A stretch of DNA of 64,000 bases from VXRD01 sp965232265. Its GTDB lineage: Bacteria; Latescibacterota; UBA2968. A program made the translations under genes and the position numbers. Positions 25,478 through 34,821 of the stretch are shown piece after piece (within the stretch, counting starts at the first letter, position 1; the number at the start of each line of letters is the position of its first letter). The notes beneath the pieces are model-generated. The model was not told the DNA's origin. It searched no databases and saw only the letters and a program-made list of their open reading frames with translations. The stretch covers positions 1,240,001 to 1,304,000 of the forward strand of contig CBDDPH010000002.1 in NCBI GenBank assembly GCA_965232265.1. The letters are read 5' to 3'.

Positions 25478-25765
25478 ATGCCCATGAAGAATCCTCCTCA
25501 TCCCGGTAAATTTATTCTTGAAGAATGTCTTGAGCCGCTTGGCCTGTCAATTACAGAAGCCGCCAAAGGATTGGGCGTAACCCGCACGAGTTTGTCTCGG
25601 CTGATCCACGGGCACAATGGTATTTCCACGGAAATGGCAGTGCGTCTCTCCAAAGCTTTTGGGGGCAGTGCAGAAAGCTGGTTGCGTCAGCAAATGAATT
25701 ATGACCTGGCTCAGATACAAACAAAAACAAACGACATTCGGGTTCGCAAATTTGAGCTTGTTTGA
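25478..25765 (+). CDS. higA: HigA-type antitoxin
   Basis: A 95-residue XRE-family helix-turn-helix protein that neutralises HigB and represses the operon. It has the HigA hallmark start NPPHPGKFILEECLEPLGLS, the helix-turn-helix ITEAAKGLGVTRTSLSRLIH with GHNGIS, and the tail SAESWLRQQMNYDLAQ. AAGGAG lies 7 nt before the ATG. It ends 20 nt before the convergent 5'-nucleotidase-like gene. Confidence 0.95.
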   Translation: MPMKNPPHPGKFILEECLEPLGLSITEAAKGLGVTRTSLSRLIHGHNGISTEMAVRLSKAFGGSAESWLRQQMNYDLAQIQTKTNDIRVRKFELV

Positions 25766-25785
25766 TGGGATAAACCAACCATAGA

Positions 25786-27969
25786 TCAATACCACTTCCA
25801 TCCCAAATCATACACCAGACCGAGCGTTAAATCCCACCGATTGGCAATGCCATCAACAGGCGTATTGCCAATTCTATTGACGCGATACAAAAAATTGTTC
25901 TGCTGTACAGACAAACTCAACGCGCCAATCAATGGAAAAGTGAGCGAATTATAATTCTCTAAAGACACCACATGCCGGTCTGTAAACCCCGTAAAGCTGC
26001 GAACCCGCGAACGAAAATTTCCGCTACCTAATGATCGCCGATAGTTCACCCCCACTTCCAGCCCCACATCAGTTGCGTCAACCGCCAGATCGCGCTGTCC
26101 GCGAGCACCTAATCTGACGGTCAATGTCCGACCAAAACGCCGCTGCAACCCCATGCTACCGCGCAGGAGTTTGGGACGTTGTCCATCTATCTGGCTCAAC
26201 GCGGTGCTATATCCCGCCAAAACAAAAGGATCAGCCACAGATTCTGTGCGATAGCGATAGATCAAATCTGTTTCAAGTTGATCTTTGGATCGCGTTAAAT
26301 CGCCGAACGTCGTTCCATCTTGCCCAATCGCCAGACTCTGCTCAAGCGTAAGCACTTGCTTTCCCATATCTCTTACAACCATCAAATTCATCGTCGTATG
26401 CCATGCCAAACTGGTCTTGCCACTGAGAAATGACACGCGCTCTCTCTGTGCGCGATAGGCAAGTGTTGTACCATCGATATAGTTGCGATTAAACGCGCCC
26501 TTGACAGTCCAATTCATGTGCCAAACGCCATCTGATCTCAAAGTGGCAAACGCGCGAGGAACCAGCACAGCCTGCGTATCTCGCAGGGCATAAACGACCA
26601 TTTGTCGGAGCGGCATACCCGTAAACACAACATCTTTCCCTTTGCGAAACTCGCCATATCCATCGCCGCCATTCGCCAAAAACTCCACGACCACAACGCG
26701 ATACAATTCATTCTTTTGAATGGGACGCCCGTTAATTGCATTTTTTTCCAAACCAGAAAAAATCAACCGCATTTCTTCTCGTGGCGCATTCTGGCTGCGT
26801 CGGACAATACTCAAAAGTTGCGCCCCCGTCAGTCTCATCTTCACCAAGCGGTCATCAAAAGGAATCAGATGATCGATATGACCCACTTTGAGCACGCGAT
26901 TTGAAGGCACAAGCCCCAATCCCCCCCGATTGATAATGCCCACCTCGCCATCCAAATATCGCCGCATCACCCCTGCAACAACACGCCCTTGATCCCGATA
27001 TGTCTCGCCCGCAATCTGACCTATCCTCTGATTCGCGACCCGTGCGTATCTTTGCCTGAGATCGTTGACCAGCCGCTCTGTCTCCGGGTCACGCGCCACA
27101 GAGCGATCCACTGGTATCTGCTCTGCCGAAACATCCACCACCTTCATATTGCCCCCCGAATCTGGCAAAAGACGGAGCACAACGCGGCCGACAGATAACC
27201 CATTGCTCGGCGTGACGACCAGCGTCAAACCATTCACCAGACGGATCAGCCCCGGCACCCGTAAACTGCGGTCCAGATCGCCAAATCCACCAGCGACAAT
27301 CAGATCAACGCCCTCAATCTCGCGGGCAAAATTCAGAGCACTCGTTTCATCCAGATGCGCCAAGACAATAACGCACTGCGCCTTTTTTTGGCGCAACACA
27401 ACCGCCAATGAATCCACAACTTTGACGGGATCGCCAACCCTCAGACCCGACAGATGACCCGGGTCAATTTTACCTGCGACCTCTGGGGCCAACACGCCGA
27501 TAATCCCCACCCGAACACCGCCAGCCTTTACTATGGTATAACCCCGCAAAGGAGGCGTTCCGCCCTCTCTTCGCACGAGATTCGCCGCCAGCATCGGAAA
27601 ATCGATTTCCTGTTGCCGTTCTGCCAAAATATTCCATCCCAGAGACAAATCGTGATTCCCCACCACCATAGCCGCATAATGCGCGCGATTCATCGCCGCG
27701 CACATCGTTGCACCCCCGTCAAACCGCGACATCGCATTGGGACCCAGGGCATCCCCCGCATCCAGAACAATCGCCGGTTCAGAAGCCTGCAATTTGCGAA
27801 TCAATCCCACGCGCGCAGCCATCCCCCCGCGGTCTCCTCGCCGCGTCAATTGCCCGGACACATCGTTGCTGTGAATCACCGTGAGCCGTATATCTTCTGC
27901 ACCCAGTGAAGAAGCCAACAAAAAACACGCGAAGACGCAACAGATTCCCCGCTGCTGCACCGCACTCAT
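25786..27969 (-). CDS. 5'-nucleotidase-like protein with degenerate metal site fused to a C-terminal barrel
   Basis: A 727-residue exported protein with signal peptide to about residue 24, a metallophosphatase domain (about 27-270), a 5'-nucleotidase C-terminal domain (about 310-480, with IINRGGLGLV and ANGGDGYGEF), and then about 230 residues of amphipathic strands ending LGLVYDLGWKWY, a barrel-like ending. The metal site is eroded: the usual NDxH reads NDVS (S38 replaces His) and the GHxH motif reads GGFG (227-230), while D73 and GNHD (N105-H106) and AHLD (H205) remain. So catalysis is doubtful. GGAGG lies a few nt before the ATG. Neighbours give no clue. Confidence 0.8.
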   Translation of the reverse strand: MSAVQQRGICCVFACFLLASSLGAEDIRLTVIHSNDVSGQLTRRGDRGGMAARVGLIRKLQASEPAIVLDAGDALGPNAMSRFDGGATMCAAMNRAHYAAMVVGNHDLSLGWNILAERQQEIDFPMLAANLVRREGGTPPLRGYTIVKAGGVRVGIIGVLAPEVAGKIDPGHLSGLRVGDPVKVVDSLAVVLRQKKAQCVIVLAHLDETSALNFAREIEGVDLIVAGGFGDLDRSLRVPGLIRLVNGLTLVVTPSNGLSVGRVVLRLLPDSGGNMKVVDVSAEQIPVDRSVARDPETERLVNDLRQRYARVANQRIGQIAGETYRDQGRVVAGVMRRYLDGEVGIINRGGLGLVPSNRVLKVGHIDHLIPFDDRLVKMRLTGAQLLSIVRRSQNAPREEMRLIFSGLEKNAINGRPIQKNELYRVVVVEFLANGGDGYGEFRKGKDVVFTGMPLRQMVVYALRDTQAVLVPRAFATLRSDGVWHMNWTVKGAFNRNYIDGTTLAYRAQRERVSFLSGKTSLAWHTTMNLMVVRDMGKQVLTLEQSLAIGQDGTTFGDLTRSKDQLETDLIYRYRTESVADPFVLAGYSTALSQIDGQRPKLLRGSMGLQRRFGRTLTVRLGARGQRDLAVDATDVGLEVGVNYRRSLGSGNFRSRVRSFTGFTDRHVVSLENYNSLTFPLIGALSLSVQQNNFLYRVNRIGNTPVDGIANRWDLTLGLVYDLGWKWY

Positions 27970-28241
27970 GCACCCTCCTTAACCAGAGATTTCATACTGC
28001 CTGCATCGCATTAGAGGTTCCCAGCAATTTTAAGGATACATCAGGAGAATATAGAACACAACCCGAATATTTGAAATTTGGGACAGGTTCATGTTATACA
28101 CAAAGGGGCACAGGCTCATAAGCTACCCACCATCAAGCCCAATATGACGTCCAGGGCTTTTGTGTACGAACGCTTGACAGAGAGACCTATTGCAGATTAT
28201 TTATTACTAACGTCATGTGTGACTTTAGAATAAGGGTGAAG

Positions 28242-28312
28242 AAAACAAGCAATCAGTGGTTAGTGGTTCGTTATCTATTGTAGGGGCGAAAAACCTTTCG
28301 CCCGTCATTGCG
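28242..28312. repeat. 71-nt dispersed repeat containing a GGGCGAAA palindrome, copy 1
   Basis: Identical by eye, in reverse complement, to 49064-49134. It contains the stem GGGCGAAA / TTTCGCCC (28284-28303). Partial similarity continues outside it toward an ACGTCATGTG motif. Confidence 0.85.
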
Positions 28313-28346
28313 GCAGGGTTCCCCGATTAAAGCATGCAGAGCTTGC

Positions 28347-28369
28347 CACTGGATAGAATCGCTCCAGTG
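28347..28369. repeat. CACTGGA palindrome repeat, copy 2
   Basis: CACTGGA / TCCAGTG arms with 9 nt between and flanks matching, in reverse orientation, the copy at 23482-23504. Confidence 0.55.
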
Positions 28370-28540
28370 CAGGCCTTGAGGGTTTAATCAAGGGAACATG
28401 CTTAGCCGCGAAGGCACAACGCCAGTAATCCAGTGGTTTTGACTTTCTTATATCTATTTATCGGTATTATTATGTGGCGGTTTTGAAGTCACACATCGCG
28501 TTATTGTTAATTATTCGGTAGAGTGGTATATGGTCAAAAA

Positions 28541-31084
28541 ATGAAAAATCGAACATACGAAATTCTCGAAGTCGCCAGTCCTGGCGACTTGTTCAGCCGG
28601 CGAATCAACTGGACAATACTCGTTCTTGTGCTCCTTAATACGGGTGTTCAATGCCTCGATATCTGGTGGCCGAAAACCCTCATGACGTATCTGCAGCGGT
28701 TCGAGTGGTGGCCGGGTAACGACATTCTGCATTATTATTTTCTCTATTATGCTCATTGGTTCGAATGGCTATTTATCGGTTTGCTAATAGTCGAATATCT
28801 GGCGCGTATGTGGTGCGTCCATGCGACTGGGGGAACGCACGCCCGACTGCGTTTTGGCCTTCGGCCATTACAGCTCGCCGATCTCATCGTCATTCTGAAT
28901 TTTTTCTTTTCCTTCGTGTTGTTCGATCTGCGGTTTCTGCGTCTGTTGCGCTGCCCGCGATTGACCAATGCCATTCGTTTCACCTATAACTACGCCGAGC
29001 CTCCAGAGGAGGTCACAGGTTATAGGGCAGCCATTGGGAACATCCGACGCCAACTATCTGAGGTGCGCCAGGTAGTGCGTGTGGCGCAGGAGAAAGACCT
29101 GCATGCCGTCCGCCAGCGCACGGGATCTACAGTTGGACAGTTGCGAAGCATACAACTAGATGTATCGATCCAGCTGCGCCGTCGTCCTCAGAGCCTGCAA
29201 GAATCGCTTCCTCAGATACGCGAAACCGTGCAAGACATGTTCCACGCCCTTCGTGCGGATTTACACAATGCCAATAATCTGTCCGAAGTGGCGGTATTAA
29301 ACCGGGTCGCATTCCAAAACTCATCCTCAGTCTTTGACAATGCGCCGCAAAAGGTCAGTTATGAGCACGATCTAAACTGGAAAAATCGAACGAGTTACCG
29401 GGGCGTCCCCCTGCGTCAGATTGGCACTGCCCATTTCAGCGGTCTGGCAAACAAGGCCGATGCCGCTTATCGGCAATTTGAAAAAATCCGCATTGAAGGA
29501 TCACTCGAAGGTTTGGACAGCGTATTCAGTACCTTCAGGTACGCGATCAACACAGTTGAGAGCGGCCTGTCGCAAGGAGATGATATGCTGTCGTCCGATG
29601 TTCAGATGGGCTTCAATCGCGCGATCAACCGATTGCGCGACCTCAACGACTATACCCGAATGGCGTGGGAGTCGCTGCTGTGGGAACTCGAATGCGAGCA
29701 CCAGGAGCGATTGGAGCTGGTCGGCCAGGACGCTGCCCGTTATGGTCGGATTGTGTTCTATCTTGCAAAATTCGGGCGATTCGGGCGTCAGATTGCTTCG
29801 ACTGTCTTGAGAGCGTGCAGACAGGTATTGCGGCGTCTGTTTTCATTTCTCCGAATACAGGGGGTCGCGCTGTTCAATGCCGCCTCTGGCATCGCAAAAC
29901 CCGTGTTGCGCCGCCTGGGTCTGATAGCACCGGCCGAGCGCGAAGTCCGTCTGGCACTCGACAAAGCCAATTTGGAGTCGATCAAACATCTCGGGCTGCC
30001 CGAAGATTACATCGCTCATTTCGCCTTCGATTCTCTGAATGACGAGGCGTTATTTATCGGATTTGACGAAGAGCTGGCGACCATTGAACAGGCGATTCAG
30101 CGCTGGGAAGATGGCCTTACGTCCTCCTTCATCTTATTCGGACAACGGGGTGCGGGCAAAACGACATTGTTGAATATTGCTGTCTCGCGATTGTTCGATG
30201 ACGCTTCGGTCGTAACCCAGTCCGCCATTGCGTGCAAGATGACGACCGCGCCTGAACTGGTGGCCCATCTGGCAAATGTTCTTGAGATAGAAGATGCGGC
30301 GAGCTTTGACGATCTGTCTCTGAAATTATTACAAGGACCGCGACGGGCGGTGATACTCGAAGAATGCCACAACCTTTTTTTAAAATGTATCGGGGATCTA
30401 TCGGCGATCCAACACCTGCTTTGGCTCATCGCGCGTACCAACCACCACATACTCTGGGGCATTTGTCTCGACCAGCACGCACGCGGCTATCTCGGTCTAT
30501 GGCTCCCCCTGAATCGCCTATTTCACTTTGAGATCGGGATTCAGAGTTGGCAACCAGCAGAACTGCAAATGCTTCTAATGCAGCGTCACAACCAGAGTGG
30601 CTATCGCCTGCGTTACGCGATAGATAAGGAATTGGAAAAAACCGTGCGCCGGCGCGTACATCGCTGGCGGCGGGCAGAAGAGCCAGCCGTTCAGGAGGTG
30701 CTGTCTCAGATCTATTTCAAAAATCTGGCGGAGATCAGCCAGGAAAACATATTTGTCGCCCTCCTGTATTGGTTGCGGTCGCTTGAGCTTTCGGCAAGCG
30801 ACCTCCTCATCGTTAATCCCGTCAGCGAGATTGACCTTGGAATTGTACACAATTTCTCGCTTGAACAGGCATTTATCCTGATCGCGGTGTTGCAGCACGA
30901 CAATCTTACCGCCGCCGAACTATCATCCATACTCGACAAAGACCTCATCCAGACCAGACTGGAACTCGAGATTCTGTGGAACGACAATATTCTCGAGTTC
31001 GATCAGAAATCCACGCGCTTTCGCATCAATCCCATTGGTTTGAAAGCCGTAGAGGAAATGCTGGAAGGCCGCGGTCTCTTGTGA
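28541..31084 (+). CDS. Voltage-sensor-like membrane domain fused to a P-loop ATPase
   Basis: An 847-residue protein with four N-terminal hydrophobic helices (about 23-41, 65-91, 108-126, 127-145). The fourth has Arg at every third position (R131, R134, R137, R140), the S4 pattern of voltage sensors, and no pore helices follow. Residues 160-440 are helical, coiled-coil rich. A P-loop ATPase lies at about 500-660 with Walker A GQRGAGKTT (K540) and Walker B RAVILEECH (E607-E608), followed by winged-helix-like repeats to the end, giving a STAND/Orc-like layout. ATG 28541 is used; an in-frame GTG at 28523 is possible, and neither has a clear ribosome site. It is the first gene of a five-gene ion-channel cluster. 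Confidence 0.72.
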   Translation: MKNRTYEILEVASPGDLFSRRINWTILVLVLLNTGVQCLDIWWPKTLMTYLQRFEWWPGNDILHYYFLYYAHWFEWLFIGLLIVEYLARMWCVHATGGTHARLRFGLRPLQLADLIVILNFFFSFVLFDLRFLRLLRCPRLTNAIRFTYNYAEPPEEVTGYRAAIGNIRRQLSEVRQVVRVAQEKDLHAVRQRTGSTVGQLRSIQLDVSIQLRRRPQSLQESLPQIRETVQDMFHALRADLHNANNLSEVAVLNRVAFQNSSSVFDNAPQKVSYEHDLNWKNRTSYRGVPLRQIGTAHFSGLANKADAAYRQFEKIRIEGSLEGLDSVFSTFRYAINTVESGLSQGDDMLSSDVQMGFNRAINRLRDLNDYTRMAWESLLWELECEHQERLELVGQDAARYGRIVFYLAKFGRFGRQIASTVLRACRQVLRRLFSFLRIQGVALFNAASGIAKPVLRRLGLIAPAEREVRLALDKANLESIKHLGLPEDYIAHFAFDSLNDEALFIGFDEELATIEQAIQRWEDGLTSSFILFGQRGAGKTTLLNIAVSRLFDDASVVTQSAIACKMTTAPELVAHLANVLEIEDAASFDDLSLKLLQGPRRAVILEECHNLFLKCIGDLSAIQHLLWLIARTNHHILWGICLDQHARGYLGLWLPLNRLFHFEIGIQSWQPAELQMLLMQRHNQSGYRLRYAIDKELEKTVRRRVHRWRRAEEPAVQEVLSQIYFKNLAEISQENIFVALLYWLRSLELSASDLLIVNPVSEIDLGIVHNFSLEQAFILIAVLQHDNLTAAELSSILDKDLIQTRLELEILWNDNILEFDQKSTRFRINPIGLKAVEEMLEGRGLL

Positions 31085-31107
31085 TCTAAAACAGGAACCC
31101 GAGCATC

Positions 31108-31932
31108 ATGGATACGTCCCCTCTCGAACAACTCACAGGAAGCGGTGGCTTACACATTAACGCCACCAAAATATTGTCTGTCTTGCTGGTGATTGCGATA
31201 GCTTATGCGGTGACAACCCTCATCCGCCTCGCGCTGGATTTCGGAGCCAACCGATTTCCTTCACATCGCTTGCTATTCAAGCGCGTCCAGCCCCTGCTGC
31301 GTATCGGTATTTACGGGGGTGCGATTTATTATTCTATCGTTATTATCGCACCCGAACAGAATACCCTGCTCGCCTTGCTGGGATCAATCGCCCTGGCACT
31401 TGGGCTTGCCGCGAAAGACTTGCTCAATGACCTCATTGGCGGTATTGTCGTGCTGTTTGACCGATCCTTTCAAATCGGCGATCGCGTGACGGTTGGCTCT
31501 TATTACGGCGAAGTCGTGGCGATAGGTCTGCGTAGCACAAAGCTACAGACCACAGATGATTCACTCGTCACCGTGCCGAACTCCACGTTGCTGACCTCTG
31601 GCGTATCGAACACCAATGCCGGGAATCTCGATTGCCAGGTCGTTGTGGATATATACCTGCCAGCGCGGACTGACCTGAAAGAGATTGAGGACGTGGCTCG
31701 CGAAGCCGTGCTTACATCCAGACTCGCATATCTTAAAAAGCCCGTGGTGGTCAATGTCAAAGACAAATTTGAAGAAACGCATCTGACGCATCTCGTGGTG
31801 AAAGCGTACGTATTTGACACGCGCTACGAGAACGATTTTTCCGCCGATCTTACCCGCCGCATTAAAAAGGAATTGTCCAGGCGCAAGCTCATACCATCCG
31901 ATGTGCGTTTTACGGATGTTGACGATGATTGA
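31108..31932 (+). CDS. MscS-family mechanosensitive channel (first of three)
   Basis: A 274-residue small-conductance mechanosensitive channel homologue. Helices at about 20-40 and 65-85 precede the pore helix and beta domain (LALGLAAKDLLNDLIGGIVVLFDRSFQIGDRV), the latter with the family's GD(R/W)V motif. The C-terminal alpha/beta domain follows. Such proteins release solutes under high membrane tension. Its stop overlaps the next gene's TTG start, and it follows the sensor-ATPase by 23 nt. Confidence 0.88.
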   Translation: MDTSPLEQLTGSGGLHINATKILSVLLVIAIAYAVTTLIRLALDFGANRFPSHRLLFKRVQPLLRIGIYGGAIYYSIVIIAPEQNTLLALLGSIALALGLAAKDLLNDLIGGIVVLFDRSFQIGDRVTVGSYYGEVVAIGLRSTKLQTTDDSLVTVPNSTLLTSGVSNTNAGNLDCQVVVDIYLPARTDLKEIEDVAREAVLTSRLAYLKKPVVVNVKDKFEETHLTHLVVKAYVFDTRYENDFSADLTRRIKKELSRRKLIPSDVRFTDVDDD

Positions 31933-33923
31933 TTGAAAAGGTGGCTGTATTGGAAAATCTTTTTTTGAAATTGCGATCGCGAACCACTGACCCGTTTGCG
32001 CGAGTAAAAAATTATCTGAAATTTCGCGTTGAGCGATTGTTGTTGCTGGGCGTCCACTTTCATCTGCTGTTCATCGCCTCGCTGGTGGGGCTTGTCGCCG
32101 TTGGTGGGGGACTGCTGGTGCAGGAGTCGGACGCGCCCTTTGACGATCACGAAACAGCGATCTGGTGGGCATTTTTGCGGTTGACCGATCCGGGTTATTT
32201 GGGAGATGACGAAGGGCTTCCCCGCCGCGTGATCTCAACGGTGGTAACGGTGCTCGGATACGTGCTTTTCATGGGGTCGTTGATCGCGATTATGACGCAG
32301 TGGCTCAATCAGACGATTCGCAATTTTGAGCGCGGGCTTACGCCCATTGTGCGTCGCAATCACATTTTGATTTTGGGCTGGACCAATCGCACGTCCGAAA
32401 TAGTCAGCGAGTTGATGCGCGCCGAAGGTCGCGTACGCCGGTTTTTACAACTGCTCGGTACGCGCGGATTACACGTGGTGATTCTTTCCGAAGACGTGAG
32501 TTTGGAACGCACAGTGGAATTGCGGCGAGCACTGGGTCCTTTGTGGAATGCCAAGAAGATCACGTTCCGATCGGGGATACCTCTGCGGATAGAACATCTG
32601 GAGCGCGTGGATTTCAAAAATGCGAGTGCCATTATTTTGCCCGGTGCAGATTTTGCTTATGGCAGTGCGAATGAATCGGATACGCGCATCATAAAAACAC
32701 TGTTGTCGATATCGAATCAGGGCGAGAAGCGGGATGCCAAAGAAACGCTACCCCTGCTGGTGACAGAAATTTTCGATTCCGACAAAGTGAGTATGGCTAA
32801 AAGGGCCTATAGAGGCATTTTAGAAATTTTGGCGAGCGATGTTTTTATTACGCGATGTATGGCGCAAAATGTGCGCCATCCGGGATTGTCACAGGTGTTC
32901 CACGATATTTTGTCGCACGGGCTTGGCAATGAGGTCTATGTGCGAATGTGCGAGGCGTTTGTGGGTTCTCGTTTTGGCGATCTATCAGGCGCATATCCCA
33001 AGGCGATTTTGCTGGGCGTGGTGCGTCCCCAGGGTGAAACATTTTGCCCCCTGCTCAATCCACCCGAGGATCTGATTTTGGAATCAGAAGACCGGCTGGT
33101 CTTTTTGGCAGAAGATTACGGGGCTTGTGAACCCCTGAGAAATTATCAGATAGAACGCGTATCGCGCAAATTTCAGGAAGTGCCCTATGTGAGGGAAAAA
33201 AGCAAACGACGCATCTTAATTTTGGGATGGAATCACAAAGCAGCGGATTTACTCAAAGAATTCGGCAGGCAGATCGATGAACAGTTTGAGGTCGCGATTT
33301 TGTCTATCGTGCCTTTGGCGCAAAGAGAGACGGAGATAGAACAAAAAGGCATTGATCTGCGCCGCGTGGTTGTCACCCATCGCGAAGGTGAGACCACTTC
33401 GCTATCGCATTTAAGAGAAATGAAGCCAGAGGGGTATGATAATGTGGTCATTCTGGGCAGCGATTGGGTAGAGACACAGGAAGAGTCGGATGCGCGGACA
33501 ATTGTGGTACATCTGGTGCTGCGGAATGTGTTGGAGGAGAGCACCCATAAACCAAAAATTCTGGTCGATTTGCTGGATTTTGACAATATCGCGCTGTTTG
33601 AAGACTACGATAGCGAGGTTCTGGTTACGCCCATGATCGCCAGCCATGTGCTGGCACAAGTTGCATTGCGCCGGGAGATCAATGTCATTTATGAAGAGTT
33701 GTTTGCCGCTGGCGGTGCTGAGATTTGCTTTCGCCGGGTTTCAGATTACGGCATAGCAGGTCAAAATGTGCGTTTTGGGCAACTCAAAGAGATGTCGGCC
33801 TGTCGAGGCGAAATCGCGCTGGGCATTCGCCAAAACGGCGGGGTCGCGCTCAATCCAGCGCATGATGAGCCATATAATCTAAGTGAATCGGATGATCTCA
33901 TTGTATTGATTCGGGAGGATTAA
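31929..33923 (+). CDS. CASTOR/POLLUX-like cation channel with tandem RCK (TrkA-N) domains
   Basis: A 664-residue channel. Membrane helices at about 36-64 and 101-123 flank a pore loop WWAFLRLTDPGYLGDDEG (79-96), the pattern of CASTOR/POLLUX/SYM8-type ion channels. Two Rossmann RCK domains follow, one starting HILILGWTNRTSEIV (145) and another RRILILGWNHKAADLL (427), which usually bind ions or nucleotides for gating. The TTG start at 31929 overlaps the previous stop; an alternative TTG at 31950 has AAAAGG 9 nt upstream. The next gene starts 3 nt after the stop. Ion selectivity is unknown. Confidence 0.85.
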   Translation: MIEKVAVLENLFLKLRSRTTDPFARVKNYLKFRVERLLLLGVHFHLLFIASLVGLVAVGGGLLVQESDAPFDDHETAIWWAFLRLTDPGYLGDDEGLPRRVISTVVTVLGYVLFMGSLIAIMTQWLNQTIRNFERGLTPIVRRNHILILGWTNRTSEIVSELMRAEGRVRRFLQLLGTRGLHVVILSEDVSLERTVELRRALGPLWNAKKITFRSGIPLRIEHLERVDFKNASAIILPGADFAYGSANESDTRIIKTLLSISNQGEKRDAKETLPLLVTEIFDSDKVSMAKRAYRGILEILASDVFITRCMAQNVRHPGLSQVFHDILSHGLGNEVYVRMCEAFVGSRFGDLSGAYPKAILLGVVRPQGETFCPLLNPPEDLILESEDRLVFLAEDYGACEPLRNYQIERVSRKFQEVPYVREKSKRRILILGWNHKAADLLKEFGRQIDEQFEVAILSIVPLAQRETEIEQKGIDLRRVVVTHREGETTSLSHLREMKPEGYDNVVILGSDWVETQEESDARTIVVHLVLRNVLEESTHKPKILVDLLDFDNIALFEDYDSEVLVTPMIASHVLAQVALRREINVIYEELFAAGGAEICFRRVSDYGIAGQNVRFGQLKEMSACRGEIALGIRQNGGVALNPAHDEPYNLSESDDLIVLIRED

Positions 33924-33925
33924 GT

Positions 33926-34816
33926 ATGAACCCATGGGATAATTTACGCACATTAGTCGAGGAACCTCTCGTCTCTTTTGGGGAAATAGAAATAACGCCA
34001 GCTACTTTGCTGACGGCTATGCTAATTATCCTCATTGCGTATGCGATATCGCGATTGTTGCAACGCATATTGCGGCGCAATGTGTTTGAACAGATACCCA
34101 TGAATAAGGGGTCTCAGTCGGCTATCTGTCGCCTACTGCACATTATCATCATGTGCATCGGCGCATTTATCGCCATACAACATACCGGGTTTAATCTGAC
34201 GGCATTGGCTGCGGTCAGTGCCGTATTTTTGGTGGGGATTGGTCTGGGGTTGCAAAATATTACCCACAATTTTATCAGCGGACTCATTATGTTATTTGAG
34301 CGGCCCGTGCAGGAGGGAGATTTTGTCGAGGTGGGCGGCGTACAGGGCACTGTACAGGCAGTTAATGCATATAGCACAAAGGTTGAAACCCTGGACAGGG
34401 TGACGATTATTGTGCCCAATTCACATTTTTTATCCGACAATGTCACAAACTGGAGCTTCCAAGAGTCAAAAGTGCGTATTCACGTCTCTGTAGGTGTGTC
34501 CTACGGTGCCAATGTGGAACTGGTCGCCGAGACGTTGCTGGAGGCGGGTCGGGCGCATCCAGAGGTTTTGTCCGACCCCGAGCCGCAGATGCAGTTTCTG
34601 GGCTTTGGCGATAGTTCGCTGAACTTTGATTTGCTGGTGTGGATTGCGGATCCGACCCGTCAGTATTTTGTGATTAGCGATTTGAATTTTGCAATCGTCC
34701 GGGCATTTCGCGAGCGAAATATTACCATTCCATTCCCGCAGCGAGATTTGCACCTGCGGAGTGTGGATCCGACACTTTTGGCTACCATATCACAAGAAAC
34801 CAATCAGAAAGGGTAA
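33926..34816 (+). CDS. MscS-family mechanosensitive channel (second of three)
   Basis: A 296-residue MscS homologue with two N-terminal helices (about 23-43 and 68-87), a pore helix GIGLGLQNITHNFISGLIML and a beta domain starting ERPVQEGDFVEVGG, followed by VPNSHFLSDNVTNWS. It is clearly different from the first MscS in the cluster. GGGAGG precedes the ATG. It starts 3 nt after the POLLUX-like gene, so co-translation is likely. Confidence 0.9.
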   Translation: MNPWDNLRTLVEEPLVSFGEIEITPATLLTAMLIILIAYAISRLLQRILRRNVFEQIPMNKGSQSAICRLLHIIIMCIGAFIAIQHTGFNLTALAAVSAVFLVGIGLGLQNITHNFISGLIMLFERPVQEGDFVEVGGVQGTVQAVNAYSTKVETLDRVTIIVPNSHFLSDNVTNWSFQESKVRIHVSVGVSYGANVELVAETLLEAGRAHPEVLSDPEPQMQFLGFGDSSLNFDLLVWIADPTRQYFVISDLNFAIVRAFRERNITIPFPQRDLHLRSVDPTLLATISQETNQKG

Positions 34817-34821
34817 AATTC

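Larger units (their letters stand above)
27970..28540. other. 570-nt gap with repeats, no gene recognised
   Basis: No credible frame is seen on either strand. The stretch contains the 71-nt repeat at 28242-28312 and the palindrome at 28347-28369. A TTGACA at 28174-28179 with a TATTTA 18 nt later could drive the plus-strand channel cluster, but it is about 340 nt from the first start and is weak evidence. Confidence 0.5.
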
